Source of the DNA: Neptunomonas sp.
Lineage (GTDB): Bacteria > Pseudomonadota > Gammaproteobacteria > Pseudomonadales > Balneatricaceae
DNA length: 46,742 nucleotides
Direction of reading: 5' to 3'
Assembly: GCF_016744175.1 (NCBI RefSeq)
Contig: NZ_JADGEV010000020.1
Coordinates: 12,228-58,969 of the forward strand
In this document: positions 1 to 8,523 of the stretch, piece by piece
Layout of the letters: each line of letters starts with the position of its first letter
How positions within the stretch are numbered: the stretch's first letter is position 1
Position numbers and translations under genes: made by a program
Notes under the pieces: model-generated
What the model saw: only the letters and a program-made list of their open reading frames with translations
What the model was told of the DNA's origin: nothing
Databases searched by the model: none

Positions 1-32
1 TTTGATATATCGATAATACGGTAGAGGAATAG

Positions 33-56
33 CCCATGCTCCTAACAGAGCATGGG
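33..56 (-). terminator. Hairpin downstream of the yebC-family gene
   Basis: A perfect 9-bp inverted repeat (33-41 with 48-56, 6-nt loop) begins 8 nt beyond the stop codon of the leftward YebC-family gene. No strong U-tract follows on that strand, so it may be a weak terminator or an mRNA 3'-end stabiliser. Confidence 0.4.
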
Positions 57-63
57 GGAGGAT

Positions 64-780
64 TTACAGTTCAGCGCTGTGGTATATATTTTGTACATCG
101 TCCAAGTCATTCAGCATTTCTAAGAATTTCTCAAACATAGGAATATCATCTTCACTGATAGGCGCAGTGTTTTGCGGTACAAACTGTATTTCAGCAATAT
201 CAAAATCGATGTCACCAAAGGCTTCAGTTAATGCATTCTTTGCCTTGAAATAGTCTGTATGTGGTGCGAACACAGAAAGAATTCCATCTTCACATTCGAT
301 ATCAGATACATCTACGTCGGCCATCATTAAGGCTTCAAGTGCAGCTTCTTCATCGTCGCCTTTAAATACCAGGATAGCACTGTGATCAAACATGTGGCTG
401 ACGCTGCCAGATGTACCAATTTTGCTTTTAGTTTTGGTGAAGCAGTTACGCACATCACCAAATGTACGGTTAGGGTTGTCCGTAAGACAATCTACAATAA
501 CCATGCAGTTGCCAGGACCAAAGCCTTCGTAGCGTGCAGAGGAGAAATCTTCGCCGCCACCACCCTTTGCTTTGTCTATGGCCTTGTCAATAACGTGGCT
601 TGGCACTTGGTCTTTTTTAGCGCGTTCAATTAAGCCACGTAATGTTAGGTTGCCATCTGGATCAGTACCACCGGATTTAGCGCATACATATATTTCGCGC
701 CCATATTTACTATAGATCTTGGCTTTGTTATCTGACGTCTTAGCCATGGATTCTTTACGGTTTTGGTAGGCTCTGCCCAT
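64..780 (-). CDS. YebC/PmpR family DNA-binding regulator (YeeN-like)
   Basis: The 238-residue protein belongs to the YebC/PmpR (TACO1) family. Members are described as DNA-binding transcriptional regulators and, more recently, as factors relieving ribosome stalling. The family core is visible: an N-terminal basic segment ([18 protein letters not shown]), then a helix with [16 protein letters not shown] near residues 59-75, then the acidic C-terminal domains. The N-terminus [21 protein letters not shown] resembles the YeeN subgroup more than canonical YebC, which normally sits beside ruvC; no ruv genes are present here. It is a single gene, divergent from the next gene across about 230 bp. Family assignment is firm; the regulatory target is unknown. 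Confidence 0.93.
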   Translation of the reverse strand: MGRAYQNRKESMAKTSDNKAKIYSKYGREIYVCAKSGGTDPDGNLTLRGLIERAKKDQVPSHVIDKAIDKAKGGGGEDFSSARYEGFGPGNCMVIVDCLTDNPNRTFGDVRNCFTKTKSKIGTSGSVSHMFDHSAILVFKGDDEEAALEALMMADVDVSDIECEDGILSVFAPHTDYFKAKNALTEAFGDIDFDIAEIQFVPQNTAPISEDDIPMFEKFLEMLNDLDDVQNIYHSAEL

Positions 781-1012
781 AGCGCTGTCTCATTAAAGTG
801 TTAAAAAAGATAAATATTACAGATAAGTAATTCTATAGGGAACCGTGAATAAGGATAAAGGTAAAGATAAGGTTGAAGATAATATGTAGTAATTCATCTT
901 GAAGTTACATTATTGGGGGCAATTGGTGTTAGACAATTGCCAGTAAATAACAGATAAGGGTATTGTAGAAGTGAGTAGGTAATTGGCATCCCCCTTATTT
1001 TGGAGACTTATC

Positions 1013-1615
1013 ATGAAAACACTTCATAAAAATAACTTCTATTGCTGGAGTGTCTTTGATGAAGACCGAAATATAGACTTTCACAGCTATGTATGGGTAC
1101 GGCCCCAGGGGAACATCGTTTTTGATCCTCTCCCTCAAACTGAACATGATAAACAACACTTGCTGTCGTTGGGGAAGGTGAGTCATATCATAATTTCAAA
1201 CTCTGACCATGTCCGCAATGCACAATTATTAGCCGCAGATACTGGGGCTCAGATTTGCGGGCCTGCGGGAGAAAAAGAGAGTTTCCCTATTGAGTGCGCG
1301 CAGTGGTTGAGTGATGGGAGTAATATTTTAGAAGGGTTGGATGTATATAGTGTGTCAGGCTCAAAAACGGCGGGTGAGCTCGCATTTATTGCAGAGGGGG
1401 ATACTCTCATTACGGGAGATCTCATTAGAGCGCATTCAGGAGGTAAGCTTTGTATCTTGCCTGACGGAAAGTTAAAAGATAAAAATCTAGCGATCGCTTC
1501 GGTGAAACAGTTAGCCGCGATTAGCGGTATAACCGCTGTGTTACCAGGAGATGGCTGGCCTGTATTTAGGGGGGCGGGAGTGGTATTAGCTGAACTTGAA
1601 AATTCGCTATCTTAG
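1013..1615 (+). CDS. Metallo-beta-lactamase-fold protein with degenerate metal site
   Basis: A 200-residue soluble protein with the MBL-fold outline. The usual HxHxDH loop appears as ISNSDH (residues 61-66), so both histidines of HxH are missing while Asp65-His66 remain. TGD (134-136) is kept, and the usual LPGHG appears as LPGDG (177-181). I start it at the ATG at 1013, which has TGGAG about 8 nt upstream, rather than at an in-frame codon ten residues earlier. It overlaps the end of folM tail-to-tail by 9 bp. It may bind one metal, a different metal or none. The fold call rests on motif order, not on a database hit. Confidence 0.75.
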   Translation: MKTLHKNNFYCWSVFDEDRNIDFHSYVWVRPQGNIVFDPLPQTEHDKQHLLSLGKVSHIIISNSDHVRNAQLLAADTGAQICGPAGEKESFPIECAQWLSDGSNILEGLDVYSVSGSKTAGELAFIAEGDTLITGDLIRAHSGGKLCILPDGKLKDKNLAIASVKQLAAISGITAVLPGDGWPVFRGAGVVLAELENSLS

Positions 1616-2317
1616 ATGACGTCCTCCGTCTACATGTAATGTTCTGCCTGTTACGTAGCGGCTATGTAACAGGTAATGAACTGTATCAATGATTTCTTGT
1701 GTGCCCGGTTCTATTTTCATTAATGATTTTTGGAGTGTTTTTTCACGATACTCGGCATTATCATCTGGATTAAACATGATCATTGCAGGCGCAATCGCGT
1801 TGACTTTTATTTTTGGTGCTAATAGGGCCGAAAAAGAGAGAGTCATGTTGGCAAGTGCTGCTTTACTGGCAGCATAAGCGATATGTTTTTTGCTGCCTTT
1901 ATCCGCGACATAATCAGTGAAGTGAATAATGTCACTGAACTCTTCTTTGCATGCTCGTAGTGAGTCAACCAATGCTAGGTTAATTTGGTAAGGAGTGCTT
2001 ACGTGTACCTGCATCATTCTTTTGAGCGTTTCTGCAGGCGAGCTGGCGTTACTGTCGGGCAACCAGTCAGATGCGTTGTGAATAATGGCACGTAATTGAG
2101 CGTGATTCGTTTTAACTGTTTCAATGAACCTAGCTACCTGAACATCGTCATAAAAGTCACAGTAATATAATTCTGCACCTAATTGGCGTAGTTCTTTAAT
2201 GGACTCATATTCTGTACGGTAAGTACCTATCACTGAATGCCCAGTGCTTAGTAGATGCTTTGCCAATGCATAGCCAATACGTTTGCCTACGCCAGTAATA
2301 ACAATGGGCGCAATCAT
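1607..2317 (-). CDS. folM: Dihydromonapterin reductase FolM (SDR family)
   Basis: A 236-residue classical short-chain dehydrogenase/reductase. The N-terminal nucleotide-binding motif is TGVGKRIG (residues 8-15), with basic and Tyr residues after strand 2 compatible with NADPH use. The catalytic YxxxK is YAASK, followed by AIAPAMI and a C-terminal GRTLHVDGGRHL segment. FolM reduces dihydromonapterin, and less well dihydrofolate, to tetrahydromonapterin, the cofactor of phenylalanine hydroxylase in several proteobacteria. The immediate upstream neighbour is folX, whose product supplies the monapterin branch, so the two form a short leftward operon (9-bp gap). This pairing separates FolM from other SDRs. 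Confidence 0.9.
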   Translation of the reverse strand: MIAPIVITGVGKRIGYALAKHLLSTGHSVIGTYRTEYESIKELRQLGAELYYCDFYDDVQVARFIETVKTNHAQLRAIIHNASDWLPDSNASSPAETLKRMMQVHVSTPYQINLALVDSLRACKEEFSDIIHFTDYVADKGSKKHIAYAASKAALANMTLSFSALLAPKIKVNAIAPAMIMFNPDDNAEYREKTLQKSLMKIEPGTQEIIDTVHYLLHSRYVTGRTLHVDGGRHLR

Positions 2318-2326
2318 ATACCTTCC

Positions 2327-2692
2327 TTAATCACAGTATTTTTCTAACGTTAAAGAGACAGAGTCTGCAAAGCGAAGCGCATGAGGCTTATCGACAGTGA
2401 CGGAAGCGTATTTAACCCAAGGGTGTTGTGTGCATATGTCGAGAACATCGGCGACCAATTTTTCGAGCAGTAAGAAGCGGCCTTCTTCAACATGATGAAT
2501 TACTTGCTTAGTGATGACTTTATAGTTAAGAGCCTCTTCGACATTGTCTGTTTGGTAGGCTTTTTCTGCAGGATAGTGGATCTTTATATTGATGATAACA
2601 TCCTGCTGCTTTTCCATTTCATCTTGGTTAAAGCCTATATAAGTGCGTAGCCTTAAGTTGGTTATTCGAATGATTGCATCACTTATATTCAT
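2327..2692 (-). CDS. folX: Dihydroneopterin triphosphate 2'-epimerase FolX
   Basis: A 121-residue member of the dihydroneopterin aldolase fold family. FolX epimerises dihydroneopterin triphosphate to dihydromonapterin triphosphate. FolX rather than FolB is suggested by the segment EALNYKVITKQVIHHVEEGRF (around residues 53-73) followed by LLEKLVADVLDI, and by the adjacent folM. The ATG at 2692 begins MNISDAIIRITNLRLRTYIGF, typical of the family N-terminus. No folE lies in the window, so GTP cyclohydrolase must be encoded elsewhere. Confidence 0.9.
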   Translation of the reverse strand: MNISDAIIRITNLRLRTYIGFNQDEMEKQQDVIINIKIHYPAEKAYQTDNVEEALNYKVITKQVIHHVEEGRFLLLEKLVADVLDICTQHPWVKYASVTVDKPHALRFADSVSLTLEKYCD

Positions 2693-2968
2693 AGCGTTAT
2701 CCGTAAGTTATATCTTCCTGCATAGATTTCTGAGTATACATGACCGTTATGCAGCGCAGTAGGCTATGCCTAGCTACTCCTTCAGAAGAGGCATAAATAT
2801 TTAGAGGTATAGTTATTTAGTCGAGTGCTTTGTTGCCTTCAATGTTATAAATTGTCTGAAATAAGCTACACTTGATTCTTATATTCACTTTTTATTAAGG
2901 TTTAAGGAATGCTTTTCTGTCAGATGCTAAACAATACACGCAATACATAGGACCAAGGAAGTTTCTCT

Positions 2969-4948
2969 ATGAAAAATTTAAGCTTTAAATATAAGCTATT
3001 AATGCTGATTGCGCTTCCTGTATTGATTAGTACAGTGATGCTTGTAAAGCAAGTGCTACAAAGCTATTCAGTGAGCCAGCAAAGTGAAGAGTTATCTCTT
3101 TATACTGAGTTAACAACGGTTAATAGTGCCTTAGTGCATGAGTTGCAAAAAGAAAGGGGTGCGACAGCAGGTTTTCTCGGCTCATCCGGCAAACAGTTTG
3201 CTGATGTGTTGGGGCAGCAAAGGCAAACCACACAAAAGCTTATAAAGAACTGGGAAAGTTTTTTAACTGGGCATACTATCGGTGATGCTTCTTTGCATTC
3301 ACTCATGAAAGATGTAAAACAGCAGCTAGGGCAAATTGATTCAGTTAGAGCGCGTGTGAGCTCTTTAGATATGCCTTTGTCAGAAGCCTTAAAATATTAC
3401 ACCGGACTAAATGCGAAGCTACTGTCTTCTGGTTCGATAACGGCTAATTTAAGTCAAGATGTTGGTTTAACACGTGCTTCCTTAGCGTATTACAACTTTT
3501 TACAGGCAAAAGAGCGGGCTGGTATTGAGCGTGCCGTTTTAAGTAATACATTTGCAGGTGATAAATTTGCTTCTGGGCTGTATGAGAAATTCATCGTTTT
3601 AGTGACCGAGCAAAATACTTACGGCCGTATTTTTAACAACTTAGCGTCAAATAAACATAAAAAACTCTTCGATCGATTTTCGAGTTCTGGAGCCGTACAA
3701 GAAGTTGAAAGATTGAGGGCGATTGCTTCAGATAAGGCCGCACAGGGCGGGTTTGATGTTGAATCCAAGCATTGGTTTGACTCTTCTACTAAACGTATAA
3801 ATTTACTTAAGAAGCTTGAAGATACACTCGCTGAAGACGTCATTCTTGATGCAAACTCAGCGCAGAGCCAGGCTTGGTCTAATTTGGTAATATTTGCAAT
3901 TTTGTTGTGCGCATCATTATTAGTTGTTTCATTAACTGCTTTCAGCATTATACGTGGATTAAATAGGCAGGTCGCTTCCTTGTTCAGTGTGATGAGCACC
4001 GTGCGCCATGAGCATGATCTACGGGTGCGGGTTGAAGTTTATAGCCAGGATGAGTTGGGGCATGTTGCTGAAGGATTAAATGACACGTTGGCTAATTTTT
4101 CTCGTGCAATGAGCCAGTTATCAGGTAGTTGCGATACGTTAGTGAACATTGCAGATGAGACCACTGAAGTAGTAGAACATAGTGTTCAGAAACTACAGAC
4201 TCAAAGAGAGCGCACCACTCAAGTAGCGGCGGCGGTAGAAGAGTTATCTGCTGCCGTTCAAGAAGTGGCGGGTAATACTGCAAACACTGCTGACCAAGCC
4301 AATACCGCTAGCCAAATGGCAAATGATGGGCATGAAGTGGTGCAGGCTTCAGTCCAGTCTGTTAATGAATTGGCTGATGATGTTAATTTGTTGAGTCAGT
4401 TGATCAACAAGCTACACGCAAGCAGCACGAATATATCGAATGTTGTTGAAGTTATTCACCATGTTTCAGACCAAACGGGCTTGCTAGCATTAAATGCCGC
4501 CATTGAGGCCGCACGCGCGGGTGAGCAAGGGAGAGGATTTGCGGTTGTTGCAGATGAGGTGCGAACGCTGGCACATCGTACCCAAAACTCAACAGCAGAA
4601 ATTGCTTCAATAATCCAAGAGCTGCAAACGGAAGTCGAAGAAGCATTCTCTTTAGTTGAAGCTAATCACGAGAAAATGCGTGAGACCGTCGATAGTACTC
4701 ATAATGTGGAAAGCTCACTGGATACGATTGTGCAGGCTGTTACAGGAATAATGGATATGTCTAGTCAGATAGCAACCGCATCTGAAGAGCAGGCAGCTGT
4801 CATTCAGGATGTGAGCCAGAACTTAACGGTCATTGATGATAACTCCGATGAAGTTGCGACGGCAGCGGGCCAAATTAAGAACTCTGCGCAAAGCTTGGCG
4901 GGCATGGCTCACGAGCTAAAATCGTTGGTGGGTGGATTTAAAGTTTAA
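2969..4948 (+). CDS. Methyl-accepting chemotaxis protein with NIT sensor domain
   Basis: A 659-residue transmembrane chemoreceptor. Residues about 8-27 form TM1. The periplasmic region (about 35-300) carries the NIT-domain signature LQKERGATAGFLG near 59-71; this helical domain senses nitrate/nitrite in some characterised receptors. TM2 is about 303-327, followed by a HAMP segment and a long coiled-coil signalling domain. The hairpin tip, with AIEAARAGEQGRGFAVVADE, is near residue 510. The C-terminus lacks a CheR-tethering pentapeptide. The gene stands alone, with an intrinsic terminator shortly after its stop. Ligand identity cannot be read from sequence. Confidence 0.93.
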   Translation: MKNLSFKYKLLMLIALPVLISTVMLVKQVLQSYSVSQQSEELSLYTELTTVNSALVHELQKERGATAGFLGSSGKQFADVLGQQRQTTQKLIKNWESFLTGHTIGDASLHSLMKDVKQQLGQIDSVRARVSSLDMPLSEALKYYTGLNAKLLSSGSITANLSQDVGLTRASLAYYNFLQAKERAGIERAVLSNTFAGDKFASGLYEKFIVLVTEQNTYGRIFNNLASNKHKKLFDRFSSSGAVQEVERLRAIASDKAAQGGFDVESKHWFDSSTKRINLLKKLEDTLAEDVILDANSAQSQAWSNLVIFAILLCASLLVVSLTAFSIIRGLNRQVASLFSVMSTVRHEHDLRVRVEVYSQDELGHVAEGLNDTLANFSRAMSQLSGSCDTLVNIADETTEVVEHSVQKLQTQRERTTQVAAAVEELSAAVQEVAGNTANTADQANTASQMANDGHEVVQASVQSVNELADDVNLLSQLINKLHASSTNISNVVEVIHHVSDQTGLLALNAAIEAARAGEQGRGFAVVADEVRTLAHRTQNSTAEIASIIQELQTEVEEAFSLVEANHEKMRETVDSTHNVESSLDTIVQAVTGIMDMSSQIATASEEQAAVIQDVSQNLTVIDDNSDEVATAAGQIKNSAQSLAGMAHELKSLVGGFKV

Positions 4949-4960
4949 GACTTGATGGGA

Positions 4961-4995
4961 AAAAGCAGATCATAAATGCGTGGTCTGCTTTTCAT
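4961..4995. terminator. Bidirectional intrinsic terminator (mcp / lrp)
   Basis: A 12-bp stem (4961-4972 with 4981-4992, one G-T wobble) has A-rich and T-rich ends. It can therefore terminate the rightward chemoreceptor gene and the leftward Lrp-type regulator that converge here. Confidence 0.75.
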
Positions 4996-5027
4996 GCTTA
5001 TAGAGAGCGCGCTTGGTGTCTGTCTTA

Positions 5028-5495
5028 TTAGGCGGGCACTGGAATACTGAATGATTCTTTAACTTCTTCCATAACAATATAACTTTTTGAGTTCTTCACA
5101 CCGGGAAGTGTAAGCAACATATCACCCAGCAAAGCACGATATTCAGACATATCTTTAATTCGAGCTTTTAACAAGAAGTCAGAATCCCCAGAAACTAAGT
5201 GACACTCCATAATATAAGGCAGTTGATTAACCGCTAGGTTAAATCGCTCAAACGCATCAGGTGATTGGTAAGAGAGAGAGATTTCGACAAAAACCAGCAT
5301 ACTGTAACCTAAAGCTTCAGGATTTAATCTGGCGTGGTATCCTTGTATAAAACCATCTTTTTCTAGCCGCTTAACCCTTTCAATGCAGGGTGTGGTAGAC
5401 AGGCCTACTTTATCTGCAAGGTCGGTATAAGATATACGTCCATCTTTTTGCAGCTTAGTTAAGATGTTTTTATCAATTCTGTCTAATTTCTTCAT
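5028..5495 (-). CDS. dadR: Lrp/AsnC family regulator, probable DadR
   Basis: A 155-residue Lrp-type regulator. The N-terminal winged helix starts KKLDRIDKNILTKLQKDGRI and includes the recognition region LSTTPCIERVKRLEKDGFI (about residues 32-50). A RAM ligand-binding domain follows, with the characteristic VSGDSDFLLK segment. It is divergent from dadA with a 128-bp shared promoter region containing a 20-bp palindrome. In Pseudomonas an Lrp-type DadR activates dadAX in response to alanine. By position the same role is inferred here, although it could also be a general Lrp. Confidence 0.85.
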   Translation of the reverse strand: MKKLDRIDKNILTKLQKDGRISYTDLADKVGLSTTPCIERVKRLEKDGFIQGYHARLNPEALGYSMLVFVEISLSYQSPDAFERFNLAVNQLPYIMECHLVSGDSDFLLKARIKDMSEYRALLGDMLLTLPGVKNSKSYIVMEEVKESFSIPVPA

Positions 5496-5554
5496 TTTAT
5501 AAAGTTCTGTTTATTTTTTATTAAGTAGTAAAAGTAACTGCATTTGATAAATAA

Positions 5555-5574
5555 AACAATAAAATTTTATTGTT
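5555..5574. promoter_or_regulatory. Perfect 20-bp palindrome, putative Lrp/DadR operator
   Basis: AACAATAAAATTTTATTGTT is a perfect dyad in the AT-rich region between the lrp-type gene and dadA. Its A/T-rich centre with flanking CAA/TTG is compatible with Lrp-family sites. It overlaps a candidate dadA promoter (TTGATA at 5544-5549, 18-bp spacer, TATTGT at 5568-5573). Confidence 0.55.
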
Positions 5575-5623
5575 ATTTTCATTTATTCTAGTCGGAAATC
5601 TTGTGTTAGCTCTGAGAATAAAA

Positions 5624-6877
5624 ATGAAAATACTGGTGTTGGGTAGTGGCGTTATTGGTGTGACAAATGCGTATTATTTAGCGAAAGCGGGTCATGAGGT
5701 TACTGTAATCGACCGTCAGCCTGCCGCTGCTCTGGAAACTAGCTATGCAAATGCGGGTCAAATTTCTCCGGGGTACTCGTCTCCATGGTCTGCTCCAGGT
5801 GTCCCTCTTAAAGCAGTTAAATGGATGATGCAAGATCTTGCTCCTCTACGTATACAGCCAGCATTAGACCCTGTGTTATTTAAATGGATGACCAAAATGC
5901 TTGGAAACTGTACTGAATCTGCTTATCGAGTAAACAAGTCTCGTATGCTGCGCATTGCTGAATATAGTCGAGATAGCATGAAGGAACTCAATGATGAGGT
6001 ATCTCTTAATTACGATCAGCGTTTTGGTGGTACATTGCAAATTTTTCGAACAGAAAAGCAAGTAGCCGCATCCAAAGCAGATATCGCTATATTAAATGAG
6101 TGCGGTGTTGAATATGAGGTTTTGGACAGTCAGGCGTGCGTTGAGAAAGAACCTGCGTTAGTGCACGTGAAAGAAAAAATCATTGGTGGATTGCGTTTGC
6201 CAGGTGACGGTACGGGTGATTGTTTTAAATTTACCCACGGTTTGGTTACTGAATGCGAAAAGCTAGGTGTTACTTTTATATATAACGCTGAAGTGAAAGA
6301 ACTGGTATTGGAAGCCAATGAGATTCAGGGTGTCAAACTAGCAAGTGAAACTCTTAAAGCAGATTGCTACGTGATGGCACTTGGCAGCTATAGCCCTATT
6401 GTCTTGGCTAAAGTCGGCATCAAAATACCCGTATATCCAGTGAAAGGTTATTCGCTAACCTTGCCTATTATTGATGAAAGTCGTGCGCCAGTTTCCACTA
6501 TAATGGATGAAACTTACAAGATTGCTGTCACGCGCTTTGATGACAGAATTCGTGTGGGGGGTACTGCAGAGCTAACAGGTTATGATCTTAGCCTAAAAGA
6601 TAAACGCAGAAACAATGTGGATTTCGTTGTAAGTGACTTGTTCTCAGGAGGAGGCGATTTATCGAAGGCCGATTTTTGGACAGGATTGCGCCCAATGACA
6701 CCTGATGGCACCCCTGTGCTCGGGGCTACAAAATATCCTAACCTTTATTTGAACACAGGGCACGGTACTCTGGGATGGACGATGGCCGTTGGGTCTGCTC
6801 GTTTTGTGACGGATTCAATTATTGGTCGGCAAACAGATATTGACCCATCTGGTCTTGGAATAGAAAGATATGTTTAA
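5624..6877 (+). CDS. dadA: D-amino acid dehydrogenase small subunit DadA
   Basis: A 417-residue FAD-dependent oxidoreductase that deaminates D-alanine and other D-amino acids at the membrane, passing electrons to the respiratory chain. The N-terminal dinucleotide motif GSGVIG sits at the start, followed by YYLAKAGHEVTVIDR. Further DadA features are the segment SYANAGQISPGYSSPWSAPG and the C-terminal GLRPMTPDGTPVLG and TGHGTLGWTMA. The ATG at 5624 puts the FAD motif at the N-terminus as in the family; an in-frame codon 18 residues earlier would add a hydrophobic extension and is less likely. It leads dadA-ridA-dadX. Confidence 0.93.
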   Translation: MKILVLGSGVIGVTNAYYLAKAGHEVTVIDRQPAAALETSYANAGQISPGYSSPWSAPGVPLKAVKWMMQDLAPLRIQPALDPVLFKWMTKMLGNCTESAYRVNKSRMLRIAEYSRDSMKELNDEVSLNYDQRFGGTLQIFRTEKQVAASKADIAILNECGVEYEVLDSQACVEKEPALVHVKEKIIGGLRLPGDGTGDCFKFTHGLVTECEKLGVTFIYNAEVKELVLEANEIQGVKLASETLKADCYVMALGSYSPIVLAKVGIKIPVYPVKGYSLTLPIIDESRAPVSTIMDETYKIAVTRFDDRIRVGGTAELTGYDLSLKDKRRNNVDFVVSDLFSGGGDLSKADFWTGLRPMTPDGTPVLGATKYPNLYLNTGHGTLGWTMAVGSARFVTDSIIGRQTDIDPSGLGIERYV

Positions 6878-6952
6878 AAAAAGTGTGTTACCCATTATTG
6901 TTATGCCTTTAAATTAAATGACCCAACATAAATATATTAAAGAGAGTTTATT

Positions 6953-7339
6953 ATGAATCGTAGCGTTATATCTACAGACAAAGCACCCGCGGCTATTGGT
7001 ACCTATTCTCAGGCTGTAAAAGCAGGCAACACTGTTTACATCTCCGGTCAAATCCCGCTCGATCCAGAGACCATGGAGATGGTAACGGAGTCTTTTGAAG
7101 CTCAAGCTGTACGAGTGTTTGAAAATATGAAAGCGATTGCTGAAGCTTCTGGTGGCTCTTTTTCGGATATAGTTAAGCTCACTATTTTGCTTTCAGACCT
7201 TAAATACTTTGCTCAGGTGAACGAAGTTATGGCGCGCTACTTCTCTGAGCCATATCCAGCTCGTGCAGCATTTGCTGTGAAAGCTTTGCCTAAAGATGCA
7301 GATATTGAAATTGAATCCATCATGGTTATCGCAGAGTAG
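6953..7339 (+). CDS. RidA family enamine/imine deaminase
   Basis: A 128-residue RidA (YjgF/YER057c/UK114) family protein. RidA hydrolyses reactive enamine/imine intermediates such as 2-aminoacrylate to keto acids. The expected residues are present: GTYSQA with Tyr18, YPARAAFAV with Arg104 (substrate carboxylate binding), and the C-terminal IEIESI acidic residue. It lies between dadA and dadX with a good ribosome-binding site (AAAGAGAG). This suits detoxifying imines released by D-amino acid oxidation or PLP enzymes. It may be a RidA paralogue dedicated to alanine catabolism rather than the housekeeping copy. Confidence 0.92.
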   Translation: MNRSVISTDKAPAAIGTYSQAVKAGNTVYISGQIPLDPETMEMVTESFEAQAVRVFENMKAIAEASGGSFSDIVKLTILLSDLKYFAQVNEVMARYFSEPYPARAAFAVKALPKDADIEIESIMVIAE

Positions 7340-7373
7340 TTCTGGATTAGCTTAATACTGTAAGGGGGGAACT

Positions 7374-8450
7374 ATGGGCCGGGCAACACGGGCGATTATT
7401 GATTTATCGGCTATCTGTCAGAATTATAATTTGGCAAAGTCTTTAGCTTCGGGCTCTGACGCCGTCGCGATAATAAAGGCTGATGCATACGGGCATGGTG
7501 CTATACGTGTTGCTTTAGCTATGGAGCCTGAGGTACCAGCATTTGGCGTGGCTTGTATCGAAGAGGCCATTGAAATACGTGATGCTGGTGTTAAGAAACC
7601 GATCTTATTATTAGAAGGTTTCTTTACTGCAGATGAGCTATCGACTATTGCTAAGCAAAATTTTTGGACGGCTGTTCATCGTATAGACCAGATAACAATG
7701 TTAGAAGATGCTCAGCTAGTCGCACCAGTTAAAGTGTGGCTTAAGTTGGATACGGGTATGCACCGTTTGGGCATTGATGCGACGGATTTTCGAGAAGCAT
7801 ATGATCGATTGCACGCGTGTGAAAACGTGTCTGATATCGTTCTAATGAGTCATTTGGCATGTGCCGATGAGCTAGATAAGCCTCATACATTACAACAGGG
7901 CGCATTATTTGATCAAACGGTAAGAGGGGTTTCTGCTCCTCACAGTATATCAAACTCACCTGCAACATTAGCGTGGCCAACGATGCATCGCGACTGGATT
8001 CGTCCAGGGTTGATGCTCTATGGTGCGTCGCCATTTGAAGCGTCTCAGGTGAATGCGGATAAATTATTGGCGGCAATGACACTTGAAAGTGAAGTAATTG
8101 CTGTGCATGACTTGCAAGCAGGAGAGGCGGTTGGTTATGCGGCTTCTTATGTCTGTGAAGAAAATACCTGTGTAGGAACAGTGGCTATTGGTTATGGCGA
8201 TGGCTACTCACGCCATGCAGGAACTGGAACGCCAGTTATTGTGAATGGTCAGCGAACCAGAATTATTGGTCGTGTGTCTATGGATATGTGTGCAATAGAT
8301 CTTACTGGGCTAACTAACGTTGGTGTGGGCTCTAAAGTAGAGTTATGGGGAGCGCAGCTAAGCGTCAATGAAGTAGCACGCCACTGCGGCACTATTCCTT
8401 ATACTCTGTTTACAGGTGTTACCAGAAGAGTGCCAAGGTACTACATATAA
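7374..8450 (+). CDS. dadX: Alanine racemase (catabolic, DadX-type)
   Basis: A 358-residue fold-III PLP enzyme interconverting L- and D-alanine. The PLP lysine is Lys35 in AIIKADAYGHG. The opposing catalytic tyrosine is Tyr255 in VGYAASY. The GYGDGYSR and RVSMDMCAIDLT segments of the C-terminal barrel are present. Its place after dadA and ridA makes the catabolic isozyme (DadX) the natural call: L-alanine is racemised, then oxidised by DadA. A strong Shine-Dalgarno (AAGGGGGGA) precedes the ATG. The operon ends with a strong terminator. Confidence 0.92.
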   Translation: MGRATRAIIDLSAICQNYNLAKSLASGSDAVAIIKADAYGHGAIRVALAMEPEVPAFGVACIEEAIEIRDAGVKKPILLLEGFFTADELSTIAKQNFWTAVHRIDQITMLEDAQLVAPVKVWLKLDTGMHRLGIDATDFREAYDRLHACENVSDIVLMSHLACADELDKPHTLQQGALFDQTVRGVSAPHSISNSPATLAWPTMHRDWIRPGLMLYGASPFEASQVNADKLLAAMTLESEVIAVHDLQAGEAVGYAASYVCEENTCVGTVAIGYGDGYSRHAGTGTPVIVNGQRTRIIGRVSMDMCAIDLTGLTNVGVGSKVELWGAQLSVNEVARHCGTIPYTLFTGVTRRVPRYYI

Positions 8451-8472
8451 TAATGTGGAACGCCTTTAAATC

Positions 8473-8508
8473 AGAACCCCGAAGATAAAGTCGGGGTTCT
8501 GTTTATTT
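8473..8508 (+). terminator. Intrinsic terminator after dadA-ridA-dadX
   Basis: A perfect 10-bp stem (8473-8482 with 8491-8500, 8-nt loop) is followed by a T-rich tract. It ends the dad operon just before the convergent UPF0149 gene. Confidence 0.85.
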
Positions 8509-8523
8509 GTTTACGTTGACTGT

